Source of the DNA: a virus | Length of the DNA stretch: 39,171 nucleotides | Reading direction: 5' to 3' (one strand) | IMG/VR virus record: IMGVR_UViG_3300044732_002359 | Span: 1-39,171 of that record | Part shown: piece after piece, positions 19,609 to 26,296 of the stretch | Layout: every line of letters begins with the position of its first letter | Numbering within the stretch: position 1 is the stretch's first letter | Notes under the pieces: generated by a model | What the model was told of the DNA's origin: nothing | What the model saw: the letters and a program-made list of their open reading frames with translations, nothing else | The model's database searches: none | Made by a program: the position numbers and the translations under genes

Positions 19609-20568
19609 ATGAGAGGTTTAATCCAACAAATTTTAAGAGAGGAAGCTGAGGTTAAAGAGATGGGTATTGACATTGGGAAGATAAAAGCATCCCAACCAAA
19701 GAACTATCTTGTTAAATCTTTAAAGAAAAAAGAGAAAGCTTCAAAACTTAAAGAAGAGTCCAAAAAGGATGTTCAGAAGATTAACAAGTTATATGCTCAA
19801 ATTGTTGATGGATTAACAAATCTTAAATGGGAGGATATTGAGTTACAAGAATGGCAAAATTTCTTTTATGTGGTATTTCCAAAGAAACTTGAGAAAAAAA
19901 TGGAAGAATTGAGGAATTTGTATGGTAACTTATTGGAGTCCCAATATTTCGTTGGATTAAAAGAGGAGACAAAGGTTGCTCAACTTTATGAAGATTTCAC
20001 AAAATTTGTTGAACCAATTTATATCTACCTATACCTTGATTATCCAAGAAATAGAACTCACTTCCCAAAAGGATTACCAAAGTCATTCTTGGGATATAAT
20101 ATAGGAGTTAAGATTTATAGAAAACTTTTGAATACGGTTAAGTTTATTCAGTCAGAAGAAAATGCTACCAGCGATGTTCAAGAGGTATATAGAAAGTTAA
20201 TGAAGATGCCCGATGTTAATACCATTGTTTATAAAGACCAAACGGTATTGATTGAGGACGGAATACCAAAGAATCAGGTTATTGAAATTGTATCTGATAG
20301 CATTTATGAAAGATACTTAAATAAACCAAGTATGAAAAAGTTGGTATTAAATAGAAGTATCATTGTCAATACAAAATTATTAAGAATTGTTGGCGAAACC
20401 AGATTACTTAATATGATGTATGAATATTATTATTCGGCAAAAGAAGGGAAAAAAGTCCCATTTGAAACATTGGGATATGAAAATGCAATTAGACCCAAAA
20501 AAGAAGAGCCTGAAAATGATGATGACGATGATTACGAAAGTGAACTTTTTAATAAACGATTTGGATAA
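19609..20568 (+). CDS. Tagged helical phage protein (319 aa)
   Basis: The product begins MRGLIQQILREEAEVKEMG, with an L-R-E site at residues 9-11, in place of the LTESDL-type tag of its neighbours. A long lysine/glutamate-rich helix follows (about residues 35-75). The main domain is rich in Tyr and Leu (WQNFFYVVFPKKLEKKMEEL, FVEPIYIYLYLDYPRNRTHF), and the tail is acidic (EEPENDDDDDYESELF). I cannot assign a fold. The upstream open frame would add 79 residues, but the ATATTTAT box 5 nt before 19609 and the tag decide the start. Its neighbours suggest that it is another head-packaged protein. Confidence 0.7.
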   Translation: MRGLIQQILREEAEVKEMGIDIGKIKASQPKNYLVKSLKKKEKASKLKEESKKDVQKINKLYAQIVDGLTNLKWEDIELQEWQNFFYVVFPKKLEKKMEELRNLYGNLLESQYFVGLKEETKVAQLYEDFTKFVEPIYIYLYLDYPRNRTHFPKGLPKSFLGYNIGVKIYRKLLNTVKFIQSEENATSDVQEVYRKLMKMPDVNTIVYKDQTVLIEDGIPKNQVIEIVSDSIYERYLNKPSMKKLVLNRSIIVNTKLLRIVGETRLLNMMYEYYYSAKEGKKVPFETLGYENAIRPKKEEPENDDDDDYESELFNKRFG

Positions 20569-20574
20569 TAGAAT

Positions 20575-20946
20575 ATGTCAAAAATAATTAAATTAACAGA
20601 ATCAGACTTGGTTAAGATTGTTAAACGAGTTATTGAGGAACAAACAGATAGAGGACCTGTAATTCCAAAAAACTCCATATTGAAAGTTGATGAAGATGTT
20701 ATTAATCACTTTAGAAAATTCAAAGTTGATTTTAAAAAAGAAGAAACTCCTGAAGATTTCTTGGGAAAGTTAAACAAAAGTAATGTTGGAATTAATGCAT
20801 TTCATATAAGCGCAGAAGGATGGAAATTCCCAATTCAACCTGTGTTTGTTAATATCCCACTTGAAAATAGTAATGTTAGGTTGAGTTTTGAACCGTTCAA
20901 TAAAGAACGAGGGATTTATATGTTCAGGGTTACCAAGTCTTTTTAA
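20575..20946 (+). CDS. Tagged small protein (123 aa)
   Basis: The N terminus MSKIIKLTESDLVKIVKRVI-EEQ is nearly identical to that of the gene at 16301, though the mature parts are unrelated. Two [I/L]-x-E sites are present: LTE (7-9) and IEE (20-22). The remaining 100 residues form a small alpha/beta domain (FRKFKVDFKKEETPEDFLGK, INAFHISAEGWKFPIQPVFV, RLSFEPFNKERGIYMFRV). The function is unknown. It begins 6 nt after the preceding stop, and the next tagged gene starts one base after its own stop, so three tagged genes form one unit. Confidence 0.72.
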   Translation: MSKIIKLTESDLVKIVKRVIEEQTDRGPVIPKNSILKVDEDVINHFRKFKVDFKKEETPEDFLGKLNKSNVGINAFHISAEGWKFPIQPVFVNIPLENSNVRLSFEPFNKERGIYMFRVTKSF

Positions 20947-20947
20947 T

Positions 20948-21283
20948 ATGAAATATCTAATCACAGAATCTCAAGCGAAAATGGCAGCAACATTTCGCAA
21001 ACTTGACATGAAGAAATTCATTCAGATTGAAAGGGATAACAAAATTTATTTTGTCAAATCAGAGAATGATAAGTATGCTCAAATTAGATATAACAAAGAT
21101 GATGGATGGTGTCTTATTAATTTTAATTTAATTAACGAAATTTCTTCTTGGTTTTCTTTAGAAGAATCTGATTCTAAAGAATTTATCGGAAGGTGGGTTG
21201 AGTATACCCTCCAAACGAAGGTCACAACCACCGCAAAGTTCGCAAAGATGTGGATGGCATCTGTTGAGAGTCCCTTCAAATAA
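20948..21283 (+). CDS. Tagged 'KYLITESQ' protein, paralog 2
   Basis: The 111-residue product starts MKYLITESQAKMAATFRKLD (I-T-E at residues 5-7), then MKKFIQIERDNKIYFVKSEN and IGRWVEYTLQTKV. It aligns along its full length with the paralogs at 17429 and 21298. The first 30 residues are almost identical to the 21298 copy, so that duplication is recent. The start at 20948 follows the tag; an upstream ATG lies inside the previous gene. Function unknown, packaging inferred. Confidence 0.7.
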   Translation: MKYLITESQAKMAATFRKLDMKKFIQIERDNKIYFVKSENDKYAQIRYNKDDGWCLINFNLINEISSWFSLEESDSKEFIGRWVEYTLQTKVTTTAKFAKMWMASVESPFK

Positions 21284-21284
21284 C

Positions 21285-21294
21285 ATATTTATAT
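21285..21294 (+). promoter_or_regulatory. ATATTTAT-type promoter, paralog 3
   Basis: CATATTTATATTATATG: box ends about 5 nt before the ATG at 21298. Confidence 0.55.
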
Positions 21295-21297
21295 TAT

Positions 21298-21675
21298 ATG
21301 AAATATCTAATCACAGAATCTCAAGCGAAAATGGTGGCAACATTTCGCAAACTTGACATGAAGAAATTCATTCAGATTGATAAAGGTGACAAAATATATT
21401 TTGTTAAGTCAGAAGATGATGAATATGCTAAAATAAGATATGATAAATCAGATGGTCGGTGTTATATTAATTATGGTTTGATTAAAGAAATTTCTTTATT
21501 CTTTTCTTTACAAGAGTCTGATTCTAAAGAAGTTATTGGTGAGTGGGTTGAGAATGGCATCAACGATAGAAACCGACGGACCAATGGAGTTGAGAATACC
21601 CTCCAAATGAGGGTCACAAAGACCGAGAAAATTCCACTTTCATTGAAAGTTGTGTTGAGAATACCCTTCAATTAA
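21298..21675 (+). CDS. Tagged 'KYLITESQ' protein, paralog 3 with rearranged tail
   Basis: The 125-residue product starts MKYLITESQAKMVATFRKLD and matches paralog 2 closely, then resembles paralog 1 in the middle (FIQIDKGDKIYFVKSEDDEY). The tail is odd. After IGEWVEN it carries an extra piece (GINDRNRRTNG), repeats VENTLQ, then ends VVLRIPFN, which is a frame-shifted reading of the same repeat. The gene therefore looks like a recombinant of the other two with a duplicated, scrambled 3' end. The function is unknown. Confidence 0.7.
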   Translation: MKYLITESQAKMVATFRKLDMKKFIQIDKGDKIYFVKSEDDEYAKIRYDKSDGRCYINYGLIKEISLFFSLQESDSKEVIGEWVENGINDRNRRTNGVENTLQMRVTKTEKIPLSLKVVLRIPFN

Positions 21676-21682
21676 AAATCAA

Positions 21683-21717
21683 TTGACATTATAGAGTTAA
21701 TAACCTATACTTGTCAT
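21683..21717 (+). promoter_or_regulatory. TTGACA-N17-TATACTTG promoter, leaderless start
   Basis: TTGACA (21683-21688), 17 nt, TATACTTG (21706-21713), then exactly 4 nt to the ATG at 21718. Confidence 0.7.
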
Positions 21718-22071
21718 ATGAAAAATTATTTAACACTTAAAAATTTAGGTTGGTTACTTACAGTAATTGTAACCTTTATGCTCGGAATTGGCGGATTGTC
21801 AAAGATTATGGGAAGTGAGGCCATGACCACTAACTTTACTGCAATGAACATGTTACCTTACATGGCTCTTGTTGGAGTAATGGAAGTCGCCGGTGTAATC
21901 GCACTTTGTATTCCAAGAACATCTGTTTATGGGGCATTGGTCCTTTCATCAGTTATGTCAGGAGCAGTTGCGGTTCATATCGCAATGTTTGGCGGAGCGG
22001 GTATCTTAGTACCAATCTTCCTTGGAGCAGCTGCTTGGACAGCACACTGTTTGAGAACTTATTCTAAATAA
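21718..22071 (+). CDS. DoxX-like integral membrane protein
   Basis: The 117-residue product has four predicted transmembrane helices: LGWLLTVIVTFMLGIGGLSK, MLPYMALVGVMEVAGVIALC, VYGALVLSSVMSGAVAVHIA and ILVPIFLGAAAWTAHCLR. The length, the 'GxxKL/GLSKIMGSE' segment after helix 1 and the His in helix 3 fit the DoxX-like family. Such proteins sit in the inner membrane; some relate to quinone or redox functions, but the role in a phage is unknown. It has a consensus leaderless promoter and a strong terminator, so it is an independently expressed single gene. It resembles a recently acquired host gene. Confidence 0.8.
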   Translation: MKNYLTLKNLGWLLTVIVTFMLGIGGLSKIMGSEAMTTNFTAMNMLPYMALVGVMEVAGVIALCIPRTSVYGALVLSSVMSGAVAVHIAMFGGAGILVPIFLGAAAWTAHCLRTYSK

Positions 22072-22112
22072 GGGATTACCTTAAAATCCCTTCAAGACGA
22101 AGGGATTTTTTA
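22070..22112 (+). terminator. Terminator with competing upstream arm
   Basis: AATCCCTTC (22085-22093), AAGAC, GAAGGGATT (22099-22107), then T residues. An extra AAGGGATT at 22070-22077, overlapping the stop codon, can pair with the first arm instead, giving a possible antiterminator. Confidence 0.8.
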
Positions 22113-22152
22113 TTTTAACAAAGAAAAATTTGATTTACAAAAATATATGTTA

Positions 22153-22160
22153 TATATTTG
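22153..22160 (+). promoter_or_regulatory. TATATTTG promoter, second tRNA cluster
   Basis: GTTATATATTTGTAAAGG lies about 17 nt before the tRNA at 22178. Confidence 0.6.
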
Positions 22161-22177
22161 TAAAGGATTTGAGGGAA

Positions 22178-22252
22178 GCGCCTGTAGCTCAGCTGGTTAG
22201 TAGCAACTGACTCATAATCAGTAGGTCCTTGGTTCGAACCCAAGCAGGCGCA
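22178..22252 (+). tRNA. tRNA-Met or Ile2 (CAU)
   Basis: Acceptor GCGCCTG/CAGGCGC, anticodon arm ACTGA-CTCATAA-TCAGT (CAU), T loop TTCGAAC. The D stem GCTC/TAGC has one mismatch. CCA not encoded. Second CAU tRNA in the window, so one of the two may be Ile2. Confidence 0.88.
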
Positions 22253-22272
22253 CAAAACGTTCTTTATTTAAT

Positions 22273-22558
22273 GGTCGGATGATGAAATAGGTAGACATGC
22301 AAGACTTTAACTATTTGAGTGCTAGAGGGGAAACTCTCTAAGTAGAACTCCGTAAATTCGGTGAACCCTTTAATCTGGGAACCCCGAGCCAAGCCCGAAA
22401 GGGAAGGTGTAGAGACTAGACACGGAGAACCTAAATCAGAAATGATATGGTTAAGGTATAGTCCAGACTACAAACCGAAAGGGTAGCGAAAGCTATAGTA
22501 GTAAGAAAATCTTGTGGACATTGTGTCCGTGCGGGTTCGATTCCCGCTCCGACTACCA
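22273..22558 (+). tRNA. tRNA-Leu (UAA) interrupted by an intron
   Basis: The 5' exon (22273-22307) starts GGTCGGA and ends CAAGACTT. The 3' exon (22506-22558) starts AAAATCTTG and ends TCCGACT-A-CCA. Joined, they give acceptor GGTCGGA/TCCGACT, anticodon stem CAAGA/TCTTG, loop CTTAAAA (anticodon UAA) and T arm GCGGG-TTCGATT-CCCGC, a normal class II tRNA-Leu with CCA encoded. The break falls after the first anticodon base, the same place as the cyanobacterial and plastid trnL intron. Confidence 0.88.
22308..22505 (+). other. Group I intron in tRNA-Leu (UAA), 198 nt
   Basis: The intron ends in G (22505), as group I introns do, and the 5' splice site follows a U. Conserved core stretches are visible: GAACCCCGAGCCAAG resembles the P6-region block of plastid trnL introns, TGTAGAGACTAGACACGG the P7 5' side, and GGTATAGTCC the P7 3' side. 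There is no ORF. At 198 nt it is close to the minimal size and should be self-splicing. Confidence 0.85.
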
Positions 22559-22562
22559 ATCT

Positions 22563-22636
22563 GCCCTCGTAGCTCAGTTGAATAGAGCACAAAACTTCTA
22601 ATTTTGGGGTCACAGGTTTGAATCCTGTCGGGGGTA
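22563..22636 (+). tRNA. tRNA-Arg (UCU)
   Basis: Acceptor GCCCTCG/CGGGGGT, anticodon arm CAAAA-CTTCTAA-TTTTG (UCU), T loop TTTGAAT. CCA not encoded. Reads AGA, a frequent codon in this AT-rich window. Confidence 0.9.
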
Positions 22637-22642
22637 CTAACA

Positions 22643-22669
22643 AAAGGTGGAAGTTTTCCACCTTTTTTG
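22643..22669 (+). terminator. Terminator of second tRNA cluster
   Basis: AAAGGTGGAA, loop GTT, TTCCACCTTT followed by T residues. Confidence 0.88.
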
Positions 22670-22688
22670 TTTTATTGAAATTTTTGAT

Positions 22689-22700
22689 TATCTTTGTCCC
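22689..22700 (+). promoter_or_regulatory. TATCTTTG promoter, leaderless start at 22701
   Basis: TATCTTTG, TCCC, then ATG: 4-nt spacing. Confidence 0.6.
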
Positions 22701-22895
22701 ATGCTAACATATCTACATTATTGTTTAATCGTTACCTGTTTATCAAGGTTTAACGAAGGAAGAAAGGGGAAGGGTGCTAAAACTATTGGTGAAGAAATTG
22801 AGGAACTACTCAACACTTTTATAGGTGCAGCGTTTGTTCTGGGGATTGTGTTTATAATCTTTTTCATACTCAAAACGATTTTATTTGGTTTTTAG
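22701..22895 (+). CDS. Small membrane protein (64 aa)
   Basis: The 64-residue product has a hydrophobic N-terminal segment (MLTYLHYCLIVTCLS), a polar basic loop (RFNEGRKGKGAKTIGEEIEE) and a C-terminal transmembrane helix (FIGAAFVLGIVFIIFFILKT). The earlier in-frame ATG at 22647 overlaps the terminator and is rejected in favour of 22701, which lies exactly 4 nt after a TATCTTTG box. The function is unknown. It is the first of several short membrane proteins in this part of the window. Confidence 0.6.
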   Translation: MLTYLHYCLIVTCLSRFNEGRKGKGAKTIGEEIEELLNTFIGAAFVLGIVFIIFFILKTILFGF

Positions 22896-22908
22896 TGTGA
22901 TTTGAATT

Positions 22909-22916
22909 ATCTTTGT
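22909..22916 (+). promoter_or_regulatory. TATCTTTG promoter, gene 22931
   Basis: AATTATCTTTGTAAAAAATA lies 14 nt before the ATG at 22931. Confidence 0.55.
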
Positions 22917-22930
22917 AAAAAATATAACCT

Positions 22931-23146
22931 ATGAAAAAATTTATTAGTTGGGTTTGGTTGGTGGCCTACATTTTATTACCAATCTATTTCATCATAACAT
23001 TACTTGTATCTTTGTTTACAGGACACAAGATGAGTGAGATTATCAGTTATGAGTGGTGGACGTTTTTTTTCTTATTTGAAATTTGGACACACACCATTGT
23101 TAGAGAAAGATTGAATGATGCATATAACGGAATAAAAGGAGAATAA
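22931..23146 (+). CDS. Two-helix membrane protein (71 aa)
   Basis: The 71-residue product has two hydrophobic helices: SWVWLVAYILLPIYFIITLL and WWTFFFLFEIWTHTIV, separated by a short polar loop (FTGHKMSEIISYE). The ends are charged (RERLNDAYNGIKGE). No family is recognised. It lies one base before the cREC-like gene at 23148 and is probably co-transcribed with it. It could anchor or accompany that protein at the membrane, but this is only context. Confidence 0.6.
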   Translation: MKKFISWVWLVAYILLPIYFIITLLVSLFTGHKMSEIISYEWWTFFFLFEIWTHTIVRERLNDAYNGIKGE

Positions 23147-23147
23147 T

Positions 23148-23597
23148 ATGAAAATATATTTAGATGATGTGAGAACACCAAGAGACAAAGATTGGATGGT
23201 TGTCAGAAACTATGGGGAGTTTGTTGATTTGGTTCAGAAAGTTGGTATTAAGAACATTGGGACCATATCTTTGGACCACGACTTGGGTGATAGTGCAATG
23301 AATGAGTATCACACCAACGTATCACCTAACTTCAAATTGGATTATAACAACATTAATGAGAAGACTGGATATGATGCGGCTAAGTTCTTGGTTGATGAGT
23401 TCTATTCTCAATATCCTGAAAGGTTGGAGATGAATTACTTTGACAAGAAGAAAGAACCAATCATGTTCCCAATCGTTTTGACTCATTCTGCTAATCCAAT
23501 TGGTTCTGCAAACATTATGGGTTATATCAATAACTTCTTGATGAACGAAGCTAAACCACAAACTTGTGTAAGAACTCAAATACCTCACACAGTATGA
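23148..23597 (+). CDS. cREC-type receiver domain protein (RNA repair-associated)
   Basis: The 149-residue product matches the 'cyclic-phosphate processing receiver' (cREC) family: KIYLDDVRTPRDKDWMVVRN at the N terminus, TISLDHDLGD in the centre, TGYDAAKFLVDEF, and VLTHSANPIGSANIMGYINN at the end. The acidic LDD and DHD and the His of HSANP are the conserved polar set of that family, which was predicted from genome context to act on RNA 2',3'-cyclic phosphate ends or related signals. With the HAD protein at 855 it suggests RNA-end repair. The next gene overlaps its stop by 4 nt. Confidence 0.8.
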   Translation: MKIYLDDVRTPRDKDWMVVRNYGEFVDLVQKVGIKNIGTISLDHDLGDSAMNEYHTNVSPNFKLDYNNINEKTGYDAAKFLVDEFYSQYPERLEMNYFDKKKEPIMFPIVLTHSANPIGSANIMGYINNFLMNEAKPQTCVRTQIPHTV

Positions 23598-23806
23598 TTA
23601 GTAGAATATCAATTGATGTTGAATTAACAATTGACCAACGTATTGAGATTATTGAAAAGGTTGACCAACATTTTGATATTCTTGATTTTGGAATCAACAG
23701 TAATTTTAATAGAGACACACAGGATGAAGAGTTACATAAACAAATTGACTTGATGTATCCTGGTGTCCCAAGAAAAGTAACAGCGTATTATACAATAAAT
23801 AATTAA
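23594..23806 (+). CDS. Small hypothetical protein (70 aa)
   Basis: The 70-residue product starts at the ATG that overlaps the preceding stop (ATGA), giving MISRISIDVELTIDQRIEII. It then has a short helix and an acidic stretch (NFNRDTQDEELHKQIDLMYP). It ends in a beta-like tail (KVTAYYTINN). It looks like a small ferredoxin-like alpha/beta domain. The function is unknown. Coupling to the cREC gene suggests that it is made with it. Confidence 0.6.
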   Translation: MISRISIDVELTIDQRIEIIEKVDQHFDILDFGINSNFNRDTQDEELHKQIDLMYPGVPRKVTAYYTINN

Positions 23807-23810
23807 AACT

Positions 23811-24089
23811 ATGCCAAATTTCACAGCTTACAATGTTGATGTTGATTTAGATATTGATGTTGACGATTTTTTATCAGAATGTTCAAATAGAGAAATCAAA
23901 GAAATAATTAATGCTTTGATTGAAGATGGACATTTAGCCAAACACCCACTCCTTCCTGGTTATGATGATAAGATAGGTAAAATGGAGGAGGAATTTGTTG
24001 GTAAACTGTATACCATATCTTCAAAGTATTATTCAATGACCGAAGAGGAACTTGAGATGATTGATAAACTTTATAACAAATACCGATAA
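23811..24089 (+). CDS. Acidic hypothetical protein (92 aa)
   Basis: The 92-residue product is highly acidic at the start (MPNFTAYNVDVDLDIDVDDF), followed by a helix with EIKEIINALIEDGHLAKHPL and a C-terminal helix rich in Glu and Tyr. The N-terminal half is reminiscent of small phage proteins with a VDVDLDIDVDDFLSEC pattern that I have seen as hypothetical proteins. No enzymatic motif is present. It belongs to the same transcript as the preceding genes (4-nt gap). Confidence 0.6.
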   Translation: MPNFTAYNVDVDLDIDVDDFLSECSNREIKEIINALIEDGHLAKHPLLPGYDDKIGKMEEEFVGKLYTISSKYYSMTEEELEMIDKLYNKYR

Positions 24090-24092
24090 GAT

Positions 24093-24263
24093 ATGTTCTT
24101 CTTCATTAAAGTATTTTTCTTCATTTGTTTTGTGATTGTTTTTTTCTCAATTATTTTATTAATTATCGGAGAATATTTGGCAGGTAAGTTTAAAAGTAGT
24201 AAATTTGCTAAATGGTGGAACGACAATGTTATCACCGAAATGCCGGACGATTATGAAGATTAA
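24093..24263 (+). CDS. Small membrane protein (56 aa)
   Basis: A 56-codon frame starts 3 nt after the previous stop. The first 30 residues are very hydrophobic (FFFIKVFFFICFVIVFFSII, then LLIIGEYLAG) and form one membrane-spanning helix. The C terminus is polar and acidic (KWWNDNVITEMPDDYED) and would face the cytoplasm or periplasm. Its end overlaps the metallophosphoesterase start by 11 nt. The function is unknown. Confidence 0.6.
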   Translation: MFFFIKVFFFICFVIVFFSIILLIIGEYLAGKFKSSKFAKWWNDNVITEMPDDYED

Positions 24264-24936
24264 TGTAACATTATTATCAGATACCCACACCAAACATATG
24301 AATGTTATGGTGAATGGAGGTGACTTGATTTTACATAGTGGTGACATTATGAATTCAGGTTATGACCCTGAAGATTTATACGAGTTTTTACAATGGTTCA
24401 GTGAATTACCATATAAGATGAAGGTGTTTATCCCTGGAAACCATGACCGATTGATTGAGAATAAACCTTGGGACGCTTGGAAGATGATTAACCAGTTCCA
24501 CGATAAAGGTGTTCGTTGTTTGATTGATGACTTTGTTGAGTTTGAAGGATTGAAGATTTATGGTAGTCCTTGGCAACCTGAGTTCTACGATTGGGCTTTC
24601 AACCTACCACGAAACGGAAAGGAACTTGAAGAGAAGTGGAACGCAATTCCTGATGATACTGATATCTTGTTAACTCACGGACCGGCTTGGGGCATTTTGG
24701 ATACTGTTGTTAATCGTCGTGATGTGAATCTTGGATGTGAATTGTTAGCAAAAAGATTTGAAACTTTGAATCCTTTGCTTCATCTTTGTGGTCACATTCA
24801 TACAGGATATGGGTATGTTGAGAAGAACGGAACACATTTCTTCAACGCATCGGTGTTGGATGAAAGATATCGTTACACTCAAAAACCTTTTGAGATAACA
24901 ATAGATTTGGAAACTAAACAATTAGATATACTATGA
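24253..24936 (+). CDS. Metallophosphoesterase (calcineurin-like)
   Basis: The 227-residue product has the full set of metallophosphoesterase motifs in order: DTH near the N terminus (LLSDTHTKH), HSGDIMN, PGNHDR, LTHGPAW and LCGHIHTGYG. These Asp, Asn and His residues bind two metal ions. The family includes phosphodiesterases acting on nucleotides, RNA ends or phosphoproteins; the exact substrate cannot be read. I start at 24253 (MKINVTLLSDTH), because the upstream in-frame codons overlap the preceding gene. The 3' end overlaps the next small gene by 4 nt. Placement near the cREC gene makes RNA or nucleotide processing plausible. Confidence 0.9.
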   Translation: MKINVTLLSDTHTKHMNVMVNGGDLILHSGDIMNSGYDPEDLYEFLQWFSELPYKMKVFIPGNHDRLIENKPWDAWKMINQFHDKGVRCLIDDFVEFEGLKIYGSPWQPEFYDWAFNLPRNGKELEEKWNAIPDDTDILLTHGPAWGILDTVVNRRDVNLGCELLAKRFETLNPLLHLCGHIHTGYGYVEKNGTHFFNASVLDERYRYTQKPFEITIDLETKQLDIL

Positions 24937-25073
24937 ACGGATTAACTAACAGACAATTTGCTTTAATGATGGCAATTGAAGCCCGAAAGATTAAATTTCA
25001 GGGTGGGATTTATGACAACGCAGAAGATTTTTATAATTGGTTGGAACAAGAAAATAAAGAAAAAGAAAAATAA
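24933..25073 (+). CDS. Small hypothetical protein (46 aa)
   Basis: The frame begins in an ATGA overlap with the phosphoesterase stop. The product, 46 residues, is MNGLTNRQFALMMAIEARKI followed by KFQGGIYDNAEDFYNWLEQE and a lysine/glutamate tail. It resembles the short helical proteins common in phages, and no motif is visible. The lipoprotein gene at 25075 starts one base after its stop. Confidence 0.55.
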   Translation: MNGLTNRQFALMMAIEARKIKFQGGIYDNAEDFYNWLEQENKEKEK

Positions 25074-25074
25074 T

Positions 25075-25344
25075 ATGAGAAAATCAAATTTTTATGTGGT
25101 GATGTTATTCACATTACTAACAATTATGGCAACAATGGTGTCTTGTACAGACGCGACAATGAGTAAGATGGGTGGATATGGTGATACCTTTACCGTTAAG
25201 GTATTGGGACCTGACACTGTAATCACTTACCACTCAACAGGTAAAGTTATCAGTGAGGAACATAGTGATGGTTATTACTTCACAAACCGTGAGACTGGTA
25301 AGTTGGTTGAGGTGAGTGGTAACATTATTATTGAACAAGAATAA
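25075..25344 (+). CDS. Small phage lipoprotein (89 aa)
   Basis: The 89-residue product has a signal sequence (MRKSNFYVVMLFTLLTIMAT) ending in a lipobox-like MVSC, so Cys is likely lipidated and the protein anchored in the periplasm or outer membrane. The mature part is a small beta domain (YGDTFTVKVLGPDTVITYHS, GYYFTNRETGKLVEVSGNII). The start at 25075 is supported by the signal peptide; the longer frame upstream lies inside the preceding gene. A role at the cell envelope, such as superinfection control, is only a guess. Confidence 0.7.
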   Translation: MRKSNFYVVMLFTLLTIMATMVSCTDATMSKMGGYGDTFTVKVLGPDTVITYHSTGKVISEEHSDGYYFTNRETGKLVEVSGNIIIEQE

Positions 25345-25436
25345 TGTTGGCTCTTGGATGTACCCTATGCGGGATATGGGTGGGAATGTTTATTTCCTTT
25401 CTCGCAACTAAACATATGTTTGAAAAAAGAAAATAA
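25344..25436 (+). CDS. Tiny membrane protein (30 aa)
   Basis: Thirty codons run from an ATG overlapping the previous stop (TAATG) to a TAA overlapping the next start (TAATG). The product MLALGCTLCGIWVGMFISFL-ATKHMFEKRK has one transmembrane helix with a Gly/Cys motif and a basic tail. The overlaps on both sides support real translation. The function is unknown. Confidence 0.5.
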   Translation: MLALGCTLCGIWVGMFISFLATKHMFEKRK

Positions 25437-26296
25437 TGGAATTTGAAAAAGTAATTAATACCGTAATCAACGGAGACTGTATTGAAGTAATGAAGGAAAT
25501 GCCGGAGGGGGTGGTGGATTTGATTGTAACATCACCCCCTTATGGAGTAAACATCGCTTATGATGTCCATGATGATGATATGGAGATAAATGAGTATTTG
25601 GAGTTTACTCGTAAATGGATGACTGAGGCCTATAAAGTTCTAAAAGATGATGGAAGAATTGCTTTGAACATTCCATATGAGATTAACCGACAAGCTAAAG
25701 GTGGAAGGATTTTCTTTGTATCCGAAGTTTATCAGGTTATGAAGGAGATTGGGTTTAAGTTCTTTGGTATCGTTGACTTGGAAGAAGATAGTCCCCATAG
25801 AAGTAAGACAACCGCTTGGGGTAGTTGGATGAGTCCATCAAGTCCGTATATCTATAACCCAAAGGAATGTATGGTTCTTGCTTATAAGAAACACCACATC
25901 AAGAAAGTTAAGGGTGAACCACAATGGAAAGGTGAACCAACCGTGACTGAAGAGGGTAAAACCAAGATTGTTTATCAGGAACAAGATAAGAAAGATTTTA
26001 TGGAATTGGTATTTGGGCAATGGAAGTATTTGAATGACTCAAGACCAATGACCAAGGCAACTTTCAGTATGGATATTCCAACCAAAGCAATTAAGATATT
26101 GTCATATAAGAATGATGTTGTGTTGGACCCATTTAATGGTAGTGGAACAAGTTGTGTGGCGGCAGAAATTTTGGATAGAAGATGGATTGGTATTGAACTT
26201 TCTGAAAATTATGCTAATATCGCTAAAGAACGAATACAAGGTTTTGTTGACCAAAAAAAACAACAGAAATTACAATTTGAAAACGGGGGTCAATAA
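25436..26296 (+). CDS. DNA methyltransferase (beta class), orphan
   Basis: The 286-residue product has motif IV VTSPPYGVN (SPPY at residues 33-36) and motif I DPFNGSGTSCVAA (from residue 231), again the beta-class order. The middle region carries recognition-type sequence with the conserved SMDIPTKAIKILSYKNDV before motif I. It differs clearly from the methyltransferase at 6831 and has no endonuclease gene next to it, so it is probably an orphan that marks phage DNA to evade host restriction. Both N4-cytosine and N6-adenine are possible. The stop lies within a terminator hairpin. Confidence 0.88.
   Translation: MEFEKVINTVINGDCIEVMKEMPEGVVDLIVTSPPYGVNIAYDVHDDDMEINEYLEFTRKWMTEAYKVLKDDGRIALNIPYEINRQAKGGRIFFVSEVYQVMKEIGFKFFGIVDLEEDSPHRSKTTAWGSWMSPSSPYIYNPKECMVLAYKKHHIKKVKGEPQWKGEPTVTEEGKTKIVYQEQDKKDFMELVFGQWKYLNDSRPMTKATFSMDIPTKAIKILSYKNDVVLDPFNGSGTSCVAAEILDRRWIGIELSENYANIAKERIQGFVDQKKQQKLQFENGGQ

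Larger units (their letters stand above)
17677..21669 (+). repeat. Dispersed GTTGAGAATACCCTnCAA repeat, five copies
   Basis: Near-identical copies lie around 17677 and 17742 and around 21195, 21590 and 21652. Each is at or just after the 3' end of a KYLITESQ paralog. In frame it encodes VENTLQ; the copies near 17742 and 21652 are outside or out of that frame. They look like traces of tail duplication, or a site in their own right. Confidence 0.6.

Noticed and set aside
17677-21669. CRISPR-like array suggested by the repeated GTTGAGAATACCCTnCAA
   Set aside because: Spacing is irregular (tens of bases to kilobases), copies lie in protein-coding ends, and no regular spacers or cas genes are present.
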